A stretch of DNA of 64,000 nt, taken from the NCBI GenBank assembly GCA_050084515.1, contig CM114273.1, forward strand, positions 12,710,001 through 12,774,000. Direction: 5' to 3'. Of this stretch, positions 23,210-34,490 are shown piece after piece; position 1 is the first letter of the stretch; each line of letters starts with the position of its first letter. The notes below the pieces were generated by a model. It did no database searches and was not told where the DNA came from. It worked only from the letters and a program-made list of their open reading frames with translations. This DNA is from Blasia pusilla. Taxonomy: Eukaryota > Marchantiophyta > Marchantiopsida > Blasiales. Both the position numbers and the translations under genes were made by a program.

Positions 23210-23272
23210 TGCCCTTGTTGTCCTGAATTCTTCACTCGTTCAGGAATTCGGAATCACTTAGCGGCTAAACAT
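23210..23272 (+). other. C2H2 zinc-finger motif of the LINE
   Basis: The translation CPCCPEFFTRSGIRNHL continues to AAKH and fits C-x2-C-x11-H-x4-H. Such fingers sit at the N-terminus of RLE-type LINE proteins and bind target DNA. Stops on both sides show decay. Confidence 0.8.
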
Positions 23273-23329
23273 CCTGACTTTGATAGATTTGGATAGGTGG
23301 TTCCTCCAATCGATCATGGATGCTCACTA

Positions 23330-25369
23330 GTGCATCATGCATCATCGCCCCCTCGCGAGGCATGGGAGTGGCTGAGGTCCCACCTTGGCAGCATCATACG
23401 TCTCTTTGAGACCCATATTCCTTGCCCGAGGTTGTTTCACATGATCCCCCATGCCATTCGGGATGAGCTTCGCTAGACTTTCCTCCTTCCCCTATCTAGG
23501 ATAGCGCTTGATCCTATGGATGAGCTCTCGTGGTATCTACTACTTTTCCTTCCACGTTGGTGTCTTCGCTATACCCGAGGAGGGAAGGTTGGCCATAGAG
23601 AGGTTGTGGCCCGATTGCGGCGCTTCCGAGGAGGCAATTGGGAGTCTCTGCAGAGCAAATTCGTGGCATATGCTAGAGATAGCACTTCACTAGGTTTTCC
23701 AGCGGACGATCTTGTAACAGCTAGATTGGGACAATGTAGGACATTTGGGCGAGCTGGGGAGTACTCGCGAGCGGCTCGTGCGCTCCGCCCTATGGATATA
23801 GCTCCTCCTTCTGCTGTTACCATCAACGCCCTCCGGAGGCTACATCCTCATCCAGCGGTTGACATCCCAGCATTTGTACGTGACTTCCATCCTAACACGA
23901 CCTTGTGCCTAGACCCGTCCCTCTTTGCACGGGGACTCGGGCGTTCCCCTAGGATAGCAGCTAGAGGCTTGTCCGGTATGATGTACGAACACCTTCATGA
24001 TTGCTTTCCCCCCGAGGACTCTCCTTGCGGCTTTTTCAAGTTGCTTCAGGTTGCCTCTCATCTAGCTCAGGGGAGAGTGCCAACAGCAGTAGCCCGGATA
24101 TTGGGGGCCGGGCGACTTTTGGCCTTGTCGAAGGAGGGTGGAGGGATCGGTCCGATTGCCATAGGGGAGGTGCTCTTGCGGTTGGTGAGTCGCACTATCG
24201 CTTTGCAATTCTGTGAGGCTTTCCAATCACATCTAAGTGCGCACCAGTTCGGAGTTGCCACGCCTGGTAGTTGTGAGGCAGTAGCCTTAGGTTTGAGGGC
24301 TTGTTTAGATATACATCCTAAGTGGGTGGTTCTCCAAATTGATGTAGAGAACGCCTTTAACTCAATGTCTCGGGCAGCTATCTTCATGGAGCTTAGAGAT
24401 GCAGAGGGTCCTATAGCGAGTCTGATTCCCTTTGTGCAGGCTTTTTATGGGGGCCCCACGACCCTCTATTTTCACCACGGTAGGTTCGAGGAGGAGGTCA
24501 CGGTCTTGGAGTCTGCTACCGGGACGCGTCAGGATGATCCCTTGGGTGGTGCATTGTTTGCTTTGGCTCATTATCGAGTAGTTCTTTCTACGATGGAGGC
24601 TTTCCCGGGTTGCATTCTCCCTTCGTTGGTAGATGATACTCACATTGTTGGCCCTGAAGACCTGGTCGTTCCTGCATTTCAGCACTTTTCAGTATAGTTG
24701 GCACTTGTCGGCCTCACGGTGAAGGTGGGAAAGTGCAAGGCTTGGTCTTCATTAGGCTTGTCAGCGGATATTCATTTACCCGACGGTTTTTTGACACCTG
24801 TTGGAGGGCTTCACGTCTTGGGAGTCCCACGTGGGAGCCATGACTTTGTATCGAGTTTTGTGGCGACGGCTCTTACCGAGGATCTTCTCCACGTTGACGA
24901 TCTCACGAGGATTGGTGACCTTCAAGTAGCTTATGGAATCCTCTCGTCATGTTTTGCACGTAGACCTGGTTATCTGTGTAGAACCGTGTGGGCGTCTAGC
25001 CATATTTCTTCCTTGTATAGATCCTTCGATAGAAAGATCATGTAGACTGACTTTTGGGGATCTTCTGGGACCCGGCTCATTAGAGTGCCCCGCGGGGGAG
25101 TTAGCTTGTAGCAGGCTTCTTGGCCGATTGCCTTTGGTAGAGTAGGTCTCATAGCGACTGAGTTAGTGGCGTCTTCATCTTTTCTAGGGAGTTGGGCCAC
25201 TATAGCACCCTCATTTGCTCTTGATTTTTGGTTAGGGATAGACCGCTACTTTTACAGTAGGTTTCCCAAGTTGAGGATGGTCTTTTCCCACTTCAGTCTT
25301 CACTCACAGCTTGTAGAGACTCCCTTCTTGTTGAGGCTAGAGCAGTTCTTCCTGCTTTCTCTTCCCTAG
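23330..25369 (+). pseudogene. LINE reverse transcriptase, with in-frame stops
   Basis: The frame reads REAWEWLRSHLGSIIRLFET, then crosses a TAG near 23474 into a 393-codon open stretch (23516-24697). RT blocks are clear: LQIDVENAFNS (motif A, about 24335-24366), TRQDDPLGGALFAL (motif B, about 24527) and LVDDTHIVG (motif C, about 24626), where the usual YADD is VDD. After a stop at 24695-24697 the thumb continues in the same frame (VKVGKCKAW). Further stops are at 25043 and 25107, and the frame ends with the conserved LGSWA stretch near 25190. Confidence 0.88.
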
Positions 25370-25417
25370 TTACCTCTAGACAGTTTGGGCTCCAATCTTC
25401 TTTGATGGAAGCCCACT

Positions 25418-26124
25418 TTGGAGGTTCGGGCCCATATTCCCTCTTGCTCCGGAGAGAGGGCAGGATCATGGGTGGGGGCTCGTCCCCTCATCCCGACTTT
25501 CCGTATTGCACCACCTACCTACACTACAGCGATGCGATTCCGACTAGGCCTGCCCCAACCATCAGTGGTTGGTTCGACACATTGCGAGTGTCGCCGGAAT
25601 CTGGATCCACTTGGTGTGCATTTGGCACGATGTCCAGTTGGGGGTGAGAGGATAGCCACTTACGATGCAGTGCGGGATTCTATGTACAGAGAGGGAGGCA
25701 CTACTCTATGCAGGATTCCCTTATCTGTGTTGATCTCTACATGACAAGGGAGTCTGAGGTGGTGGTAGCGAATGTTGTAGTGACGCATCCTACGCGGGAG
25801 GCGGTGCGAGCCCAAGTGGTGGCACAAGGGAGATTGCTACAAGGAGCGGTGGCGGGGGCGGCGGCGGTCAAGAAGACCCACATTTATAGTCGACTTCATG
25901 ACGGACATCGATTTATCCCCCTAGCCATTGAGATGTACGGGGCTATGGGGGAGAGGTTTGACTCGTTCCTTACGGATTGCGCCCATCACTTCCAGTCGAG
26001 AAATGGGTTGTCCTTAGCCATTGCGATATTTTATTGTAGGCAACGGATCTCCATAGCTTTGCAACGTGCCCAGGCAAAATGGGCTTTTACGGCGGGCTCA
26101 GGCGGTTGGAGACGCCAATGCTAG
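25418..26124 (+). pseudogene. LINE cysteine motif and restriction-like endonuclease
   Basis: The frame at 25418-25744 has CECRRNLDPLGVHLARC, the Cys-Cys-His-Cys motif that precedes the endonuclease in this group. It then shifts to the frame at 25708-26124, which reads DLYMTRESEVVVANVVVTHP, followed by KKTHIYSRLHDGHRFIPLAI and EMYGAMGERFDSFL. These match the PD-(D/E)XK-type endonuclease blocks. The Asp expected before VVVTHP appears to be Asn here, so the nuclease would probably be inactive even if translated. Confidence 0.75.
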
Positions 26125-29100
26125 AAGTCCTGTTAGTAGTAATCATAGTTCTCTAGATGTTGCCGATATTGTTTTTACTTTTGATGGTTTTGGTCGTTGG
26201 AAAAAAAAGCCCCCTTCTTTCTCCTCGGGCCAGATTTTTTGGCTCTCTATGTCCCCTCATTGATGGGTTCTTCATCCTATTTTCTATTTATTATTACACT
26301 TGGACAGCATGTGGTGATTGTCATGGTCACAAAGTCGCAGTGCCCATCTGACAAAAGACTGCAAATACTCTCATAGCAACATGAAAAACAACGGAATCGC
26401 AAGGGCAAGCCTCTCTTTACTCTCGCTCGACGATCACGCTCCCCGGAATCTTCCAAAAGCACGTCCTTGAGAAGGAAGGAATTATTATTATGAAGTGGAA
26501 CTTGTCGCCGACCCAAAGGATAACTGGTCCGTGCCCCTAGTAGCCGGCCACTCACACTAGAGTTAATCAGTTCAGTGTATGACGGTATGACCTGTTAATT
26601 CATTCAACTCTTCTGTTAGATATTACACGTGTCAATATTCTCAACTTACTTACAGCGAATCTAACGAAATTTAATAATTAATGAGATTATCAGAAGCGGC
26701 AGTTGTAAGGAAAGGCTGCGAAAGCGTGCGCGTGGCTGTCAATCTTCGGAAGGGATCTGGGGCACGCGCGAAGTCAATAGCGTAAAAGGATCCATTTCAT
26801 CATAATTGTCGTCCGATTAGCTCTGAGAGCCGGGAGGCCCGGAACAAGTCAAGGTCTTCACGAGAGGGCGGGCGGGCCTACTGCCGGGTAGTTTTCTCCC
26901 CGGAGAGCCGGTCGTTTTTTGAAAAGTTTCTAATCCCGATGTGCTGTGTGACACAGAGTACAGAAGGACCTTGTATTTGCAGCGCGTTATTGGCCGGGAA
27001 CGGGAAGTTGAGATTCGAACCGGCGGGTGAGTGAACGGGGTAACCCCGGTTCTCCACACCCCCGCGCCGGCGGGTGAGTGAGTGAGTGTCACTGAGTGAT
27101 TGCATTATTGTTGTCGGGATTATGCGAGTCAGGGAGTAGCATCGCCCGTGGCCCTCGAGACTTCGCTGGAGAGTCGAGAGTCCTCGAGAGAACACCGACA
27201 CACGTGGCCAAGCTCGCGCACATAGAATATGCGGCCAGAATGGATCGCAGAAAGCGGAACACGATTCACTCGCTTCAGGGCATGTGCTTCTTGTCGCCAC
27301 GGCTCCGTTCCCGACGACGGATGGCGTGATCAACAGACAGAAAAGAAACCCCGAGCAGTCAGGATAATTCTGGGGGAACGGAGAACAGGCGATGAGCTAG
27401 CCTGTAATCCATCATGCACTCGAAGCTCTTCGTTGTACTGCCAGTGGATGGAAGAATCGGCCGTGGAAGACGTCACACGAACCGCTCCGTTCCCAACGAA
27501 AACATGCGAGTTGAAAACCCCAAGCACGCTTCTCCAACATCGATGCGGCTCCAGTATTACTTATTCCAAGCGAGGAGCGAGCGTGACTCGAGAGTCGAAA
27601 CAACGACGAAGCTTTGGACACCTTGGCTGGAACAGAAGCGACAAGGAGCTGGAAAAGCTCGAAGCCACTGAGTCTTTCACTCTGTCAGTCGGTCGGTCGG
27701 TCGGTCCGTCAGAGCCAGGAGACGAGCATGCTGCGGATCGGTTCGCTTGTCGACGCACTGTAGCTAGCTGCCCTGACGATGGAGCAGTGGGGAGATTTGT
27801 AAGTCTTTGGAATCCGAGAAGGTCCTCACCACTGTTCTGTGCAGTGCAGTTTAGGGTAGTACTACTACCGCTGCAGCCAGGGAGTGGAAATCGAATCGAC
27901 TGGAGACGGAGTTTGTATTGTGTCGTGTGCGGTGTCTTTTCGGAAGAAGGAATGGCGACTTTCTGAGCGCAATTCCGGTTCCGCCCACGCAATTGCTGTG
28001 AACCGACATGTAATATCTGCCTGGCTTCTCGAGCCGCTCTGCGTTCTCTCTGCAGTCCAACTTATCGCAGAATCCGGTGGCTCTTCGGGTTCCGCGACTC
28101 GCAGATCGAGTGTCTTCGGAGCGACGGCACTGGCAGATCTACCCCACCAACTGACCCTCTTGGCTCCTGCTGCAGATCTCCTCCTCGCAGGCAGGTTCAC
28201 GTTGTTGTGTGCTACTTAGCTACTGCATGTCATGTAGCCCTAACTCACCTTAGCACTCCCTCGCCCTCATCAAGAAATCATTAAGCTCATAAACATAGGC
28301 AAAGTGCCATTTGATGAGTCATGTCAGTTCCCAACGCTCGTCTCTCTCCTCTTCACCTTTTGCTTGCAACTCACCATCATCACAGTCAGGTGCGATCAAT
28401 CAATCGATTCTCCAGGCCTAGCAGCATCTCACAACCACTGCGAACTACCATGCGAGCAAGCGAGGTGAGGCAATCTTTGGAAGACAGCTTCGGTTGTAAG
28501 GTCAGTCAGGATTACAGGTCTTGATTCCAGACCTTGAGGAAAGGAAATGGCTTCCGATCCATGAATAGAGGGAGAATGGGGGACTCGAAGAGTGGAGAGA
28601 AATCACGGTCTCAGCAGGTCCTTTTTCTATGGTCTTGTTTCCGAGGACCTCTTGTGACCGAGGTGAAGTTCGATCCTGAGGTGGATGTCGATCAGACCTC
28701 CGATCAAGCATTAAGAACATTTAGATTATTAGTCAAACGCTGCGGGAGCAGTGAATTCGACCGAATCGGTTCCTCCAGAGCGAGATCACTACAGACCTGA
28801 ATGATGAATATGATGACAACAAGAAGTTCGCCGGTACCAACGTCACCTCTATTGACTGTATGGCTGGCGATGGAGGCTGATAAACCTGTAATCCCGTCAC
28901 AGTCCACTTTCTCATCGACAGCATCTACGTGCTTGAGTTTTGTGTCCCGCTCTGATTATCCCTTCACACTTCCGTGGGCTGGACACGGAATTACTCTCAA
29001 CTAAGTGTAAGGCACATGAGGAATTCGGTAGCAGTCGAGAGCTGAGATTTCTTGCCGCTGTTCAATGATGGCCGCAGATTGAGTGAGAATATTTTAGGTC

Positions 29101-30171
29101 TGCTCTTCATCTTCGAATTCCCCGCCACCCAAGAGTTGCCACTTTCCAACAGCAAACGGAGACCGGAGATCGTCCTGTCCGAACGTCGCTAAGATTATTA
29201 CCGCGCACTGATGATATACTTCACGATCGCGAGATTATCGGAAGTCGAATAGCAGTTCTCTACGTCCGATTTTCTCGACTTATTTTAGATCGATATGTAC
29301 TTCAAAGTCTGTCGCCCCTTTTGACGTCAGTGACGTTCACTTAAACCCCAAAACCCCAGAGTTTGCATTTGCAGCACGAAAACCGAAGAGCCGATCATCT
29401 CTGGAAGAATGAGTAGATAAATAAAAACATCGTTCTTGAGGACCAATGAATGAAGTCTTTTCCTTAGTTACACAGAAAAGTAAAATGAGGGGAAGATTTT
29501 AGTAATTAGATTCATTTCTCATTTTAAGATGTAATTACTAGAAGTTGTTAATTAAAATAAATAAAAAAATCCTAATGAAAATTTACAAAGTCTCTCTCAT
29601 TTATGGATTCTTTCTCATTTGAATTTTTTTTAAATCATTAAAAAAAAGGTTACAAATAGTAATTGTCCAGTTTAGTTTGGAGAGAAATTTAATTCATATA
29701 TTGGAAAAAAATTGAAAGTAAAAATTACAATGTAAAAAATTTGCGATAAGAATTATTCTTCAAGGTAATGAAAAAATCCTACATTATTTCTGATTTTCAA
29801 ATTTTATTGGGAGAGAAAATTCACCTCTATTTTGAGGAAAAATGATCAATTGAGTGATTTTCTTTTATTAACTAGAAACTGGAAAAGGAATTACTTCTTT
29901 TCTCCCAAATTAACAATAGAAAAAAATATATAATCTTTTCTTGAAACCCAAGTTAGATGCATTACCAAGGAAATCTTTCCTTACTATTTTCTTTTATGTT
30001 ATCCTCTAAAAACTCGTGATGTGTCAAATAACTTCATGTTATCATCTTCCATATGTGAATCTTTTTATTTCCAATCATTTCATCCACTGCATAGTACATA
30101 GTATGGGCAAAAATATTACAATTTAATAAGAATATCACCTCATGGAACTCTTTTCTTTAGCCTTGGAAGAA
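26125..30171. other. CpG-rich (26.6-29.4 kb) then AT-rich DNA, no confirmed gene
   Basis: From about 26.6 to 29.4 kb the DNA is GC-balanced and CpG-rich with few TE signs. This resembles host promoter or UTR DNA more than TE sequence. Overlapping open frames exist on both strands but none has a domain. From 29.45 kb it becomes A/T-rich and featureless. A GGTC tetranucleotide run lies at about 27686-27710. Confidence 0.5.
27229..27966 (+). other. Long open frame of unknown status, 245 codons
   Basis: The frame is long for chance, but its residues are rich in Arg, Ser and Thr with no hydrophobic core, domain or signal, and open frames overlap it on the other strand and in other phases. That pattern points to low stop density in CpG-rich DNA. 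I assign no function. Confidence 0.2.
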
Positions 30172-30217
30172 TTAGTATAATACTCTTGCTATGCACGGGT
30201 GAAAATCACCCCTCATA

Positions 30218-30557
30218 ATGTAGAAAACTACTAAACAAGCATAATTGGTGGAAAACGGTTCTCACACACACATACCACCATAGAGAACAAAATTTGCAAT
30301 CACAAAATGAGTGGAGACTGATCCTCTTCTCAATTATATAAGATATGGTACTCTTCTCAATTATATAGAGTATGTATAAGCAACCCTAACCCTACCCTTA
30401 ACCATAGTCTCGAGTTAGACTAATTGTGATTAACTAACCCTAGTTAAGATAATCGTGCTTAACTGACTAACCAAGATTAAGCTTCCCTACTTCGTGTGAG
30501 TACCAAATGTAGCAGTTCAGGTGTCTCATGAGCTTGAATATAACTCAATCTTCAATA
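30218..30557 (-). repeat. 3' LTR of the deleted Copia element
   Basis: It is 340 bp on the left side. It is longer than the 5' LTR because of a duplicated ACTCTTCTCAATTATATA block and a GTGTGAGTACC block that the 5' LTR lacks. Confidence 0.88.
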
Positions 30558-30572
30558 CTCCCCCTCAAGCTC
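30558..30572 (-). promoter_or_regulatory. Polypurine tract of the deleted Copia element
   Basis: On the minus strand it reads GAGCTTGAGGGGGAG immediately before the LTR start TATTGAAG. Confidence 0.82.
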
Positions 30573-31009
30573 ATATTGATATCTCTAACGCCTAAGTCTT
30601 TTCTAAACATCTCAAACTTATCTCTAGACAATGCCTTTGTAAAGATGTCAACAATTTGCTGATTTGTACCTATATACACAAGATCAATTTCTCCTGCAAG
30701 CACTTTCTCTCTGATAAAATGATAGTGCACCTCAACATATTTTGTACGAGCATGAAACACATGGTTATTAGCAAGCTTGATGCTACTAATATTGTATGCA
30801 TATATTACACTAGATCTTAAGTTACTAACACCAATCTCAACAAGTAATCGATGAAATCACACCGCCTCACATGCTGCATTGGTTGCTCTTCTATACTCGG
30901 CCTTTGTTGAAGATAAAGCAACTGTAGGTTGCTTCTTTGAAGCCCAACTTATAGTTGTGATTCCCAAAGTAAATGAATAACCAGATGTGGAGTGTCGATC
31001 AGACACGCT
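30573..31009 (-). pseudogene. Copia RNase H of the deleted element, broken
   Basis: The C-terminal open part reads HYHFIREKVLAGEIDLVY and DIFTKALSRDKFEMF; upstream, [20 protein letters not shown] can be followed in another frame across a stop. It is homologous to 11258-11640. Confidence 0.82.
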
Positions 31010-32011
31010 TCATGCCCAATCAGCATATGTGAATCCGTGTAATTGAAAACTCGGAGAAGGTTCAAATTGAAGCCCAAATTGAATAGAGAATTTCACATAT
31101 CGCATAATCCTCTTCATATCATCAAGGTGAGGTCTTCGAGGTGCTTGCATAAACTGGCTCACTAGGCCAACAACATAGCTCAAATCTGATCTGGTTATAG
31201 TTAGATAAATCAAACTTCCAACCATGCACCTATACATATTAGAATCTGCAAGCATCTCTCCTTCATCCACTCTTAGCTTCCCGCTATGGTCCAACGGTGT
31301 AGAGATTGGCTTACAAGCCGTCATACCATATTTTGAAAGCATATGAAGAGCATATTGTCGTTGTAGTAACCACATGCTCTCTCCAACCTTGATAAACTCA
31401 ATACCAAGGAAGTACTTGGGTTCTCCCAAGTCCTTCATATCAAATTCTGCTTGTAACTTAAGCTTGACTTGTTGTACCATTTCTTCAGTACTTCTAGTAA
31501 TCAAGAGATCATCAACATGCAACACAATGAGAACTATATGATCTTGTCCTCTCAAGACACATAATGAGGAGTCAGAATCACATACCCTAAAATCCAACTC
31601 TTGTAGAACGTATGTAATCTTGCCATACCAAGCTCTTGGAGCTTGTTTGAGCCCGTATAGAGCTTTCTTCAACCTACATACGCGAAATGGAAACTTGGGA
31701 TGCTTGTATCCAGGTGGTTGAGTCATATATACCTCCTCGTATAGATCTCCATTCAAGAAGGCATTCTTGACGTCCGTGTGATGTAATCTCCATTTCTTAC
31801 TTATTGCAACTGCAACCACTGTCCTCGTAGTCGCCATCTTTGCAACAGGGCTAAGTGTTTCCTCATAATCGATACCATATTGTTGTGCATAGCCCTTAGC
31901 CACCAATCTCGCTTTGAATCTGTTAATTGTACCATCTTGATTGCGCTTGATTTTGTAAACCCATTTGCAACCAATAGCTTCCTTATCGGAAGATATATCA
32001 ACCAGCTCCAT
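31010..32011 (-). pseudogene. Copia reverse transcriptase of the deleted element (intact frame)
   Basis: An uninterrupted 333-codon stretch holds nearly the whole RT: GCKWVYKIKRNQDGTINRFK, FKARLVAKGYAQ, HTDVKNAFLNGDLYEEVYM, LYGLKQAPRAWYGKI, HVDDLLITRS (catalytic DD) and the thumb with FLGIEF. It ends at the start of RNase H (YADWA). It is the best preserved RT in the window. It has no separate start codon of its own; in Copia it is part of a polyprotein. Confidence 0.9.
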
Positions 32012-32013
32012 AT

Positions 32014-32670
32014 TTATTGATGTCTTAATGCAGCAAGCTCTTCCTCCATAGCTTCAATCCATTCGTCTTTACTCGCAGCTTCTTCAAAACAACTCGGCTC
32101 CTGCTCTTGAAGGGTAGTCATCATATATGCATGATGTGTCGCAAGGAAACCTTCATTTATGAATCTATGAACTGGATGTGTAACTCTACTTGATCTACGA
32201 AGTTGTTGTTCAGAGGTAGATGCCTCTGACGCCTGACTCAAGCTCTGACTTGTGTCAACAGAATGAATATGTACTCTTTCCGTCCATGGACTCAAAGATT
32301 TAACTGATGAATCTAGGACCTCTCCTAATCCTGCAATAGTACTTGAGGAAGTTGAAGACAATATTTGTTGGTTTATAGTTATATTCTCCCCCTCAACAGA
32401 CAAGTTTAGAGGTGGAATAGGCTCAGATGGAGTATACCATGACTTTAGCTCATTAAAGACAACATCCCGACTAATAATAAGTTGCCTAGAGGATGGAATG
32501 TAGCACTTATACCCCTTAGTTCCATCAGCATAGCCAATGAACCAATCTGCTGTCGAGTCTTTCTTGACCATTGTTCCCATATGATGAGTCATGACCAAGA
32601 GATGTTCCGTTTGTGAATGTTGTTGTTCTTGGTACCGCTCTTGATGTTGTTGCTCCACATAGTTTTGTTA
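32014..32670 (-). pseudogene. Integrase C-terminus and linker of the deleted Copia element
   Basis: The frame reads WFIGYADGTKGYKCYIPSSR and IISRDVVFNE, the region between integrase core and RT, then a Ser/Gln-rich linker and SRVTHPVHRFINEGF. The N-terminal Gln/His-rich stretch is the deletion junction with gag. Confidence 0.82.
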
Positions 32671-33400
32671 ATGTGAAGTTCATGTTCTCATATCTGCCTT
32701 CTTCTTGAAGCAAAACTTTGCTTAGTGATCCTTTATCCCATAGTAATTGCAAGATCCAGAGACCCTCTACTACTGACATCCACCCCAACTATTTTCACCA
32801 TCACCACCTTGTGATTGTGTCTGGTACTCGTTCGTAGTTGATTAAGTGACGCTATATTGAGTGTCTCTTCCTCCATATGCTTGATAACCACTACGACCAC
32901 GGAAATTTCTGCGACGACCCCTGCCTCTGTTTCATCCATAACCTGCAAATAGCGCACTCTCTTGCAGACTAGACAAGCTACCGCTGCCTACTAGGCGCAT
33001 CTCTTCACTAATCAATAGAGGAACTAACTCTTGAAAGGTTGGATACTTCTCTCTCACAGAGATAGAGGTCTCAAATGACTTGTAATCCTTTGGAAGGCCT
33101 TGAAGAGTGAATGAAATCATATCATCATCTTCTATTGTCACTCCAATGCTATTCAACTGATCAACAATATGTTTGATACTCAAAATATAATCATTGATGC
33201 TCTACGATCCTTTCCTTACTTCGTTCAATTGTTGTTTCAATTGAAGCTTTCTTGCCTTTGTAGATGTCTGGAACAACTTTTCCAATGCATCCCAGGTCTC
33301 CTTTGGAGTATCAACATCTTGGATGTGACCTATCATTGGCGAACTGATCGTTATTGAAATGTAGTGGATTACTTACCTTGCGCATTTGTTCCAAGCGCGA
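32671..33400 (-). pseudogene. Copia gag (UBN2-type) of the deleted element
   Basis: The gag core reads TPKETWDALEKLFQTSTKAR, LQLKQQLNEV, then a stop, then SIKHIVDQLNSIGVTIEDDD and LLISEEMRL. A basic glycine-rich stretch (RGRGRRRNFRGR) and a zinc knuckle follow, with Cys residues preserved but a stop within it. The N-terminal part of gag and leader extend to the primer site at 34064. Confidence 0.8.
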
Positions 33401-34063
33401 ACATTCAAGTCTGTTGAGTCACCTTCTGGCTTGGCCTCATCACCTGTGAAAAGGTCCCATAGTTCTTGACCCATGAGAAATTATTTCATGCGAAACTTCC
33501 AGACATTGTAATTCTACTTGTCTAGGTTCTCGCATGTATTGCTGCTTTGGAATACTCCATGATAAACGATTTCACTCACGAAAACATAACTTCAGGCTTT
33601 CTACTGCTCCAATTGAAGCATAGACCACTCCTACACAAAAATCGACCTGAAATTTGCCAAAATTGATCAACCGTATGAAAGAACTGGTCGAAATTGACCT
33701 GTAGAGAGCAAACTGTACAACTTTTCTTCACTAATTGCACTTTCCTAGAATAAAATTGCTACTGCACGAGCTCAGAATGTCAGAATCGAGCGATTTTGGA
33801 TGCGTTGGAAAGCTCTTGACAAGCTCTATGAGACATGAAAAACTAACCGTTGGCGTTTTTTTGGCCGAAGCGGATCCAGAGGACTGAATCGACCGGGAAA
33901 GCCCTCAAAAATGTCTCCAAAGTTTTATCACCATTAAAGCTCCATCTGAAATTTGCACCTACTGAGCTCTGAATAAAATTTCCTTCTCCCAAATTGAAAA
34001 TTTTCCTTCTCTTGCCTATATTCTCTCTTCAAACTCTAAGAATTTCAAGTGATGTTCTCCTCT

Positions 34064-34076
34064 CGCTCTGATATCA
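34064..34076 (-). promoter_or_regulatory. Primer-binding site of the deleted Copia element
   Basis: On the minus strand TGATATCAGAGC follows the 5' LTR directly, the same variant as in Copia copy 1. Confidence 0.85.
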
Positions 34077-34356
34077 TGTGGAAAACTGCTAAACAAGCAT
34101 AACTGGTGGAAAACGGCTCTCACACACACACACACCACCATGGAGAACGAAATTTGCAATGAGAGAGTGAGTTGAGGATGATCCTCTTCTTAATTATATA
34201 GGGTATGTACAAGCAACCCTAACCCTACCCTTAACCATAACCTCAAGTTAGACTAATTGTGATTAACTAACCCTAGTTAAGATAATCGTGTTTAAGTGAC
34301 TAACCAAGATTAAGCTTCCCTACCTCATGAGCTTGACTGTAACTCAATCTTCAATA
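34077..34356 (-). repeat. 5' LTR of the deleted Copia element
   Basis: It is 280 bp, next to the primer site on the inside and to CATAA on the outside. Confidence 0.9.
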
Positions 34357-34490
34357 CATAACACGGATTTGTTAATTTAAATTCAACTGCCATTTTGTTA
34401 CAGGTGTCATTGCGGCAGCATACCACAAAGTATACATGTCATCATCAGAGGACTGGGTCCTCCAACCCCATCCTCTTTTAATTATATAGA

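Larger units (their letters stand above)
23201..26124 (+). mobile_element. Non-LTR retrotransposon with restriction-like endonuclease, decayed
   Basis: One long coding region can be followed from a C2H2 zinc finger through reverse transcriptase to a cysteine motif and a C-terminal PD-(D/E)XK-type endonuclease. This is the architecture of the R2-like, RLE-bearing group of LINEs rather than of L1 with its N-terminal AP endonuclease. Several in-frame stops and at least two frameshifts make it inactive. The 5' and 3' ends and any target duplication are not defined; no clear poly(A) tail is seen near 26.1-26.3 kb. Confidence 0.85.
30218..34356 (-). mobile_element. Ty1/Copia element, second family, internally deleted
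   Basis: It is bounded by LTRs (34077-34356 and 30218-30557) with identical 5-bp flanks CATAA (30213-30217 and 34357-34361), so insertion boundaries are secure. Inside, on the minus strand, lie a primer site, gag, the integrase C-terminus, reverse transcriptase, RNase H and a polypurine tract. Protease and the integrase core are absent, so it could not have moved without help. Stops also break gag and RNase H. Confidence 0.93.
30172..34490 (-). mobile_element. Small Helitron-like element interrupted by a Copia insertion
   Basis: On the minus strand the element starts TCTATATAATTAAAAGAGG at 34490 and ends in CTAA at 30172, after CACCCGTGCATAGCAAGAG, a decayed hairpin of the type found just inside plant Helitron 3' ends. 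The flanking bases are A and T, the usual Helitron target. Without the Copia element (30218-34356 plus its CATAA duplication) it is only about 175 bp, so it is non-autonomous. Confidence 0.55.

Noticed and set aside
27561-28219. Overlapping frames of 111-143 codons on both strands
   Set aside because: They overlap each other in several phases and show no domain; low stop density in CpG-rich DNA explains them.
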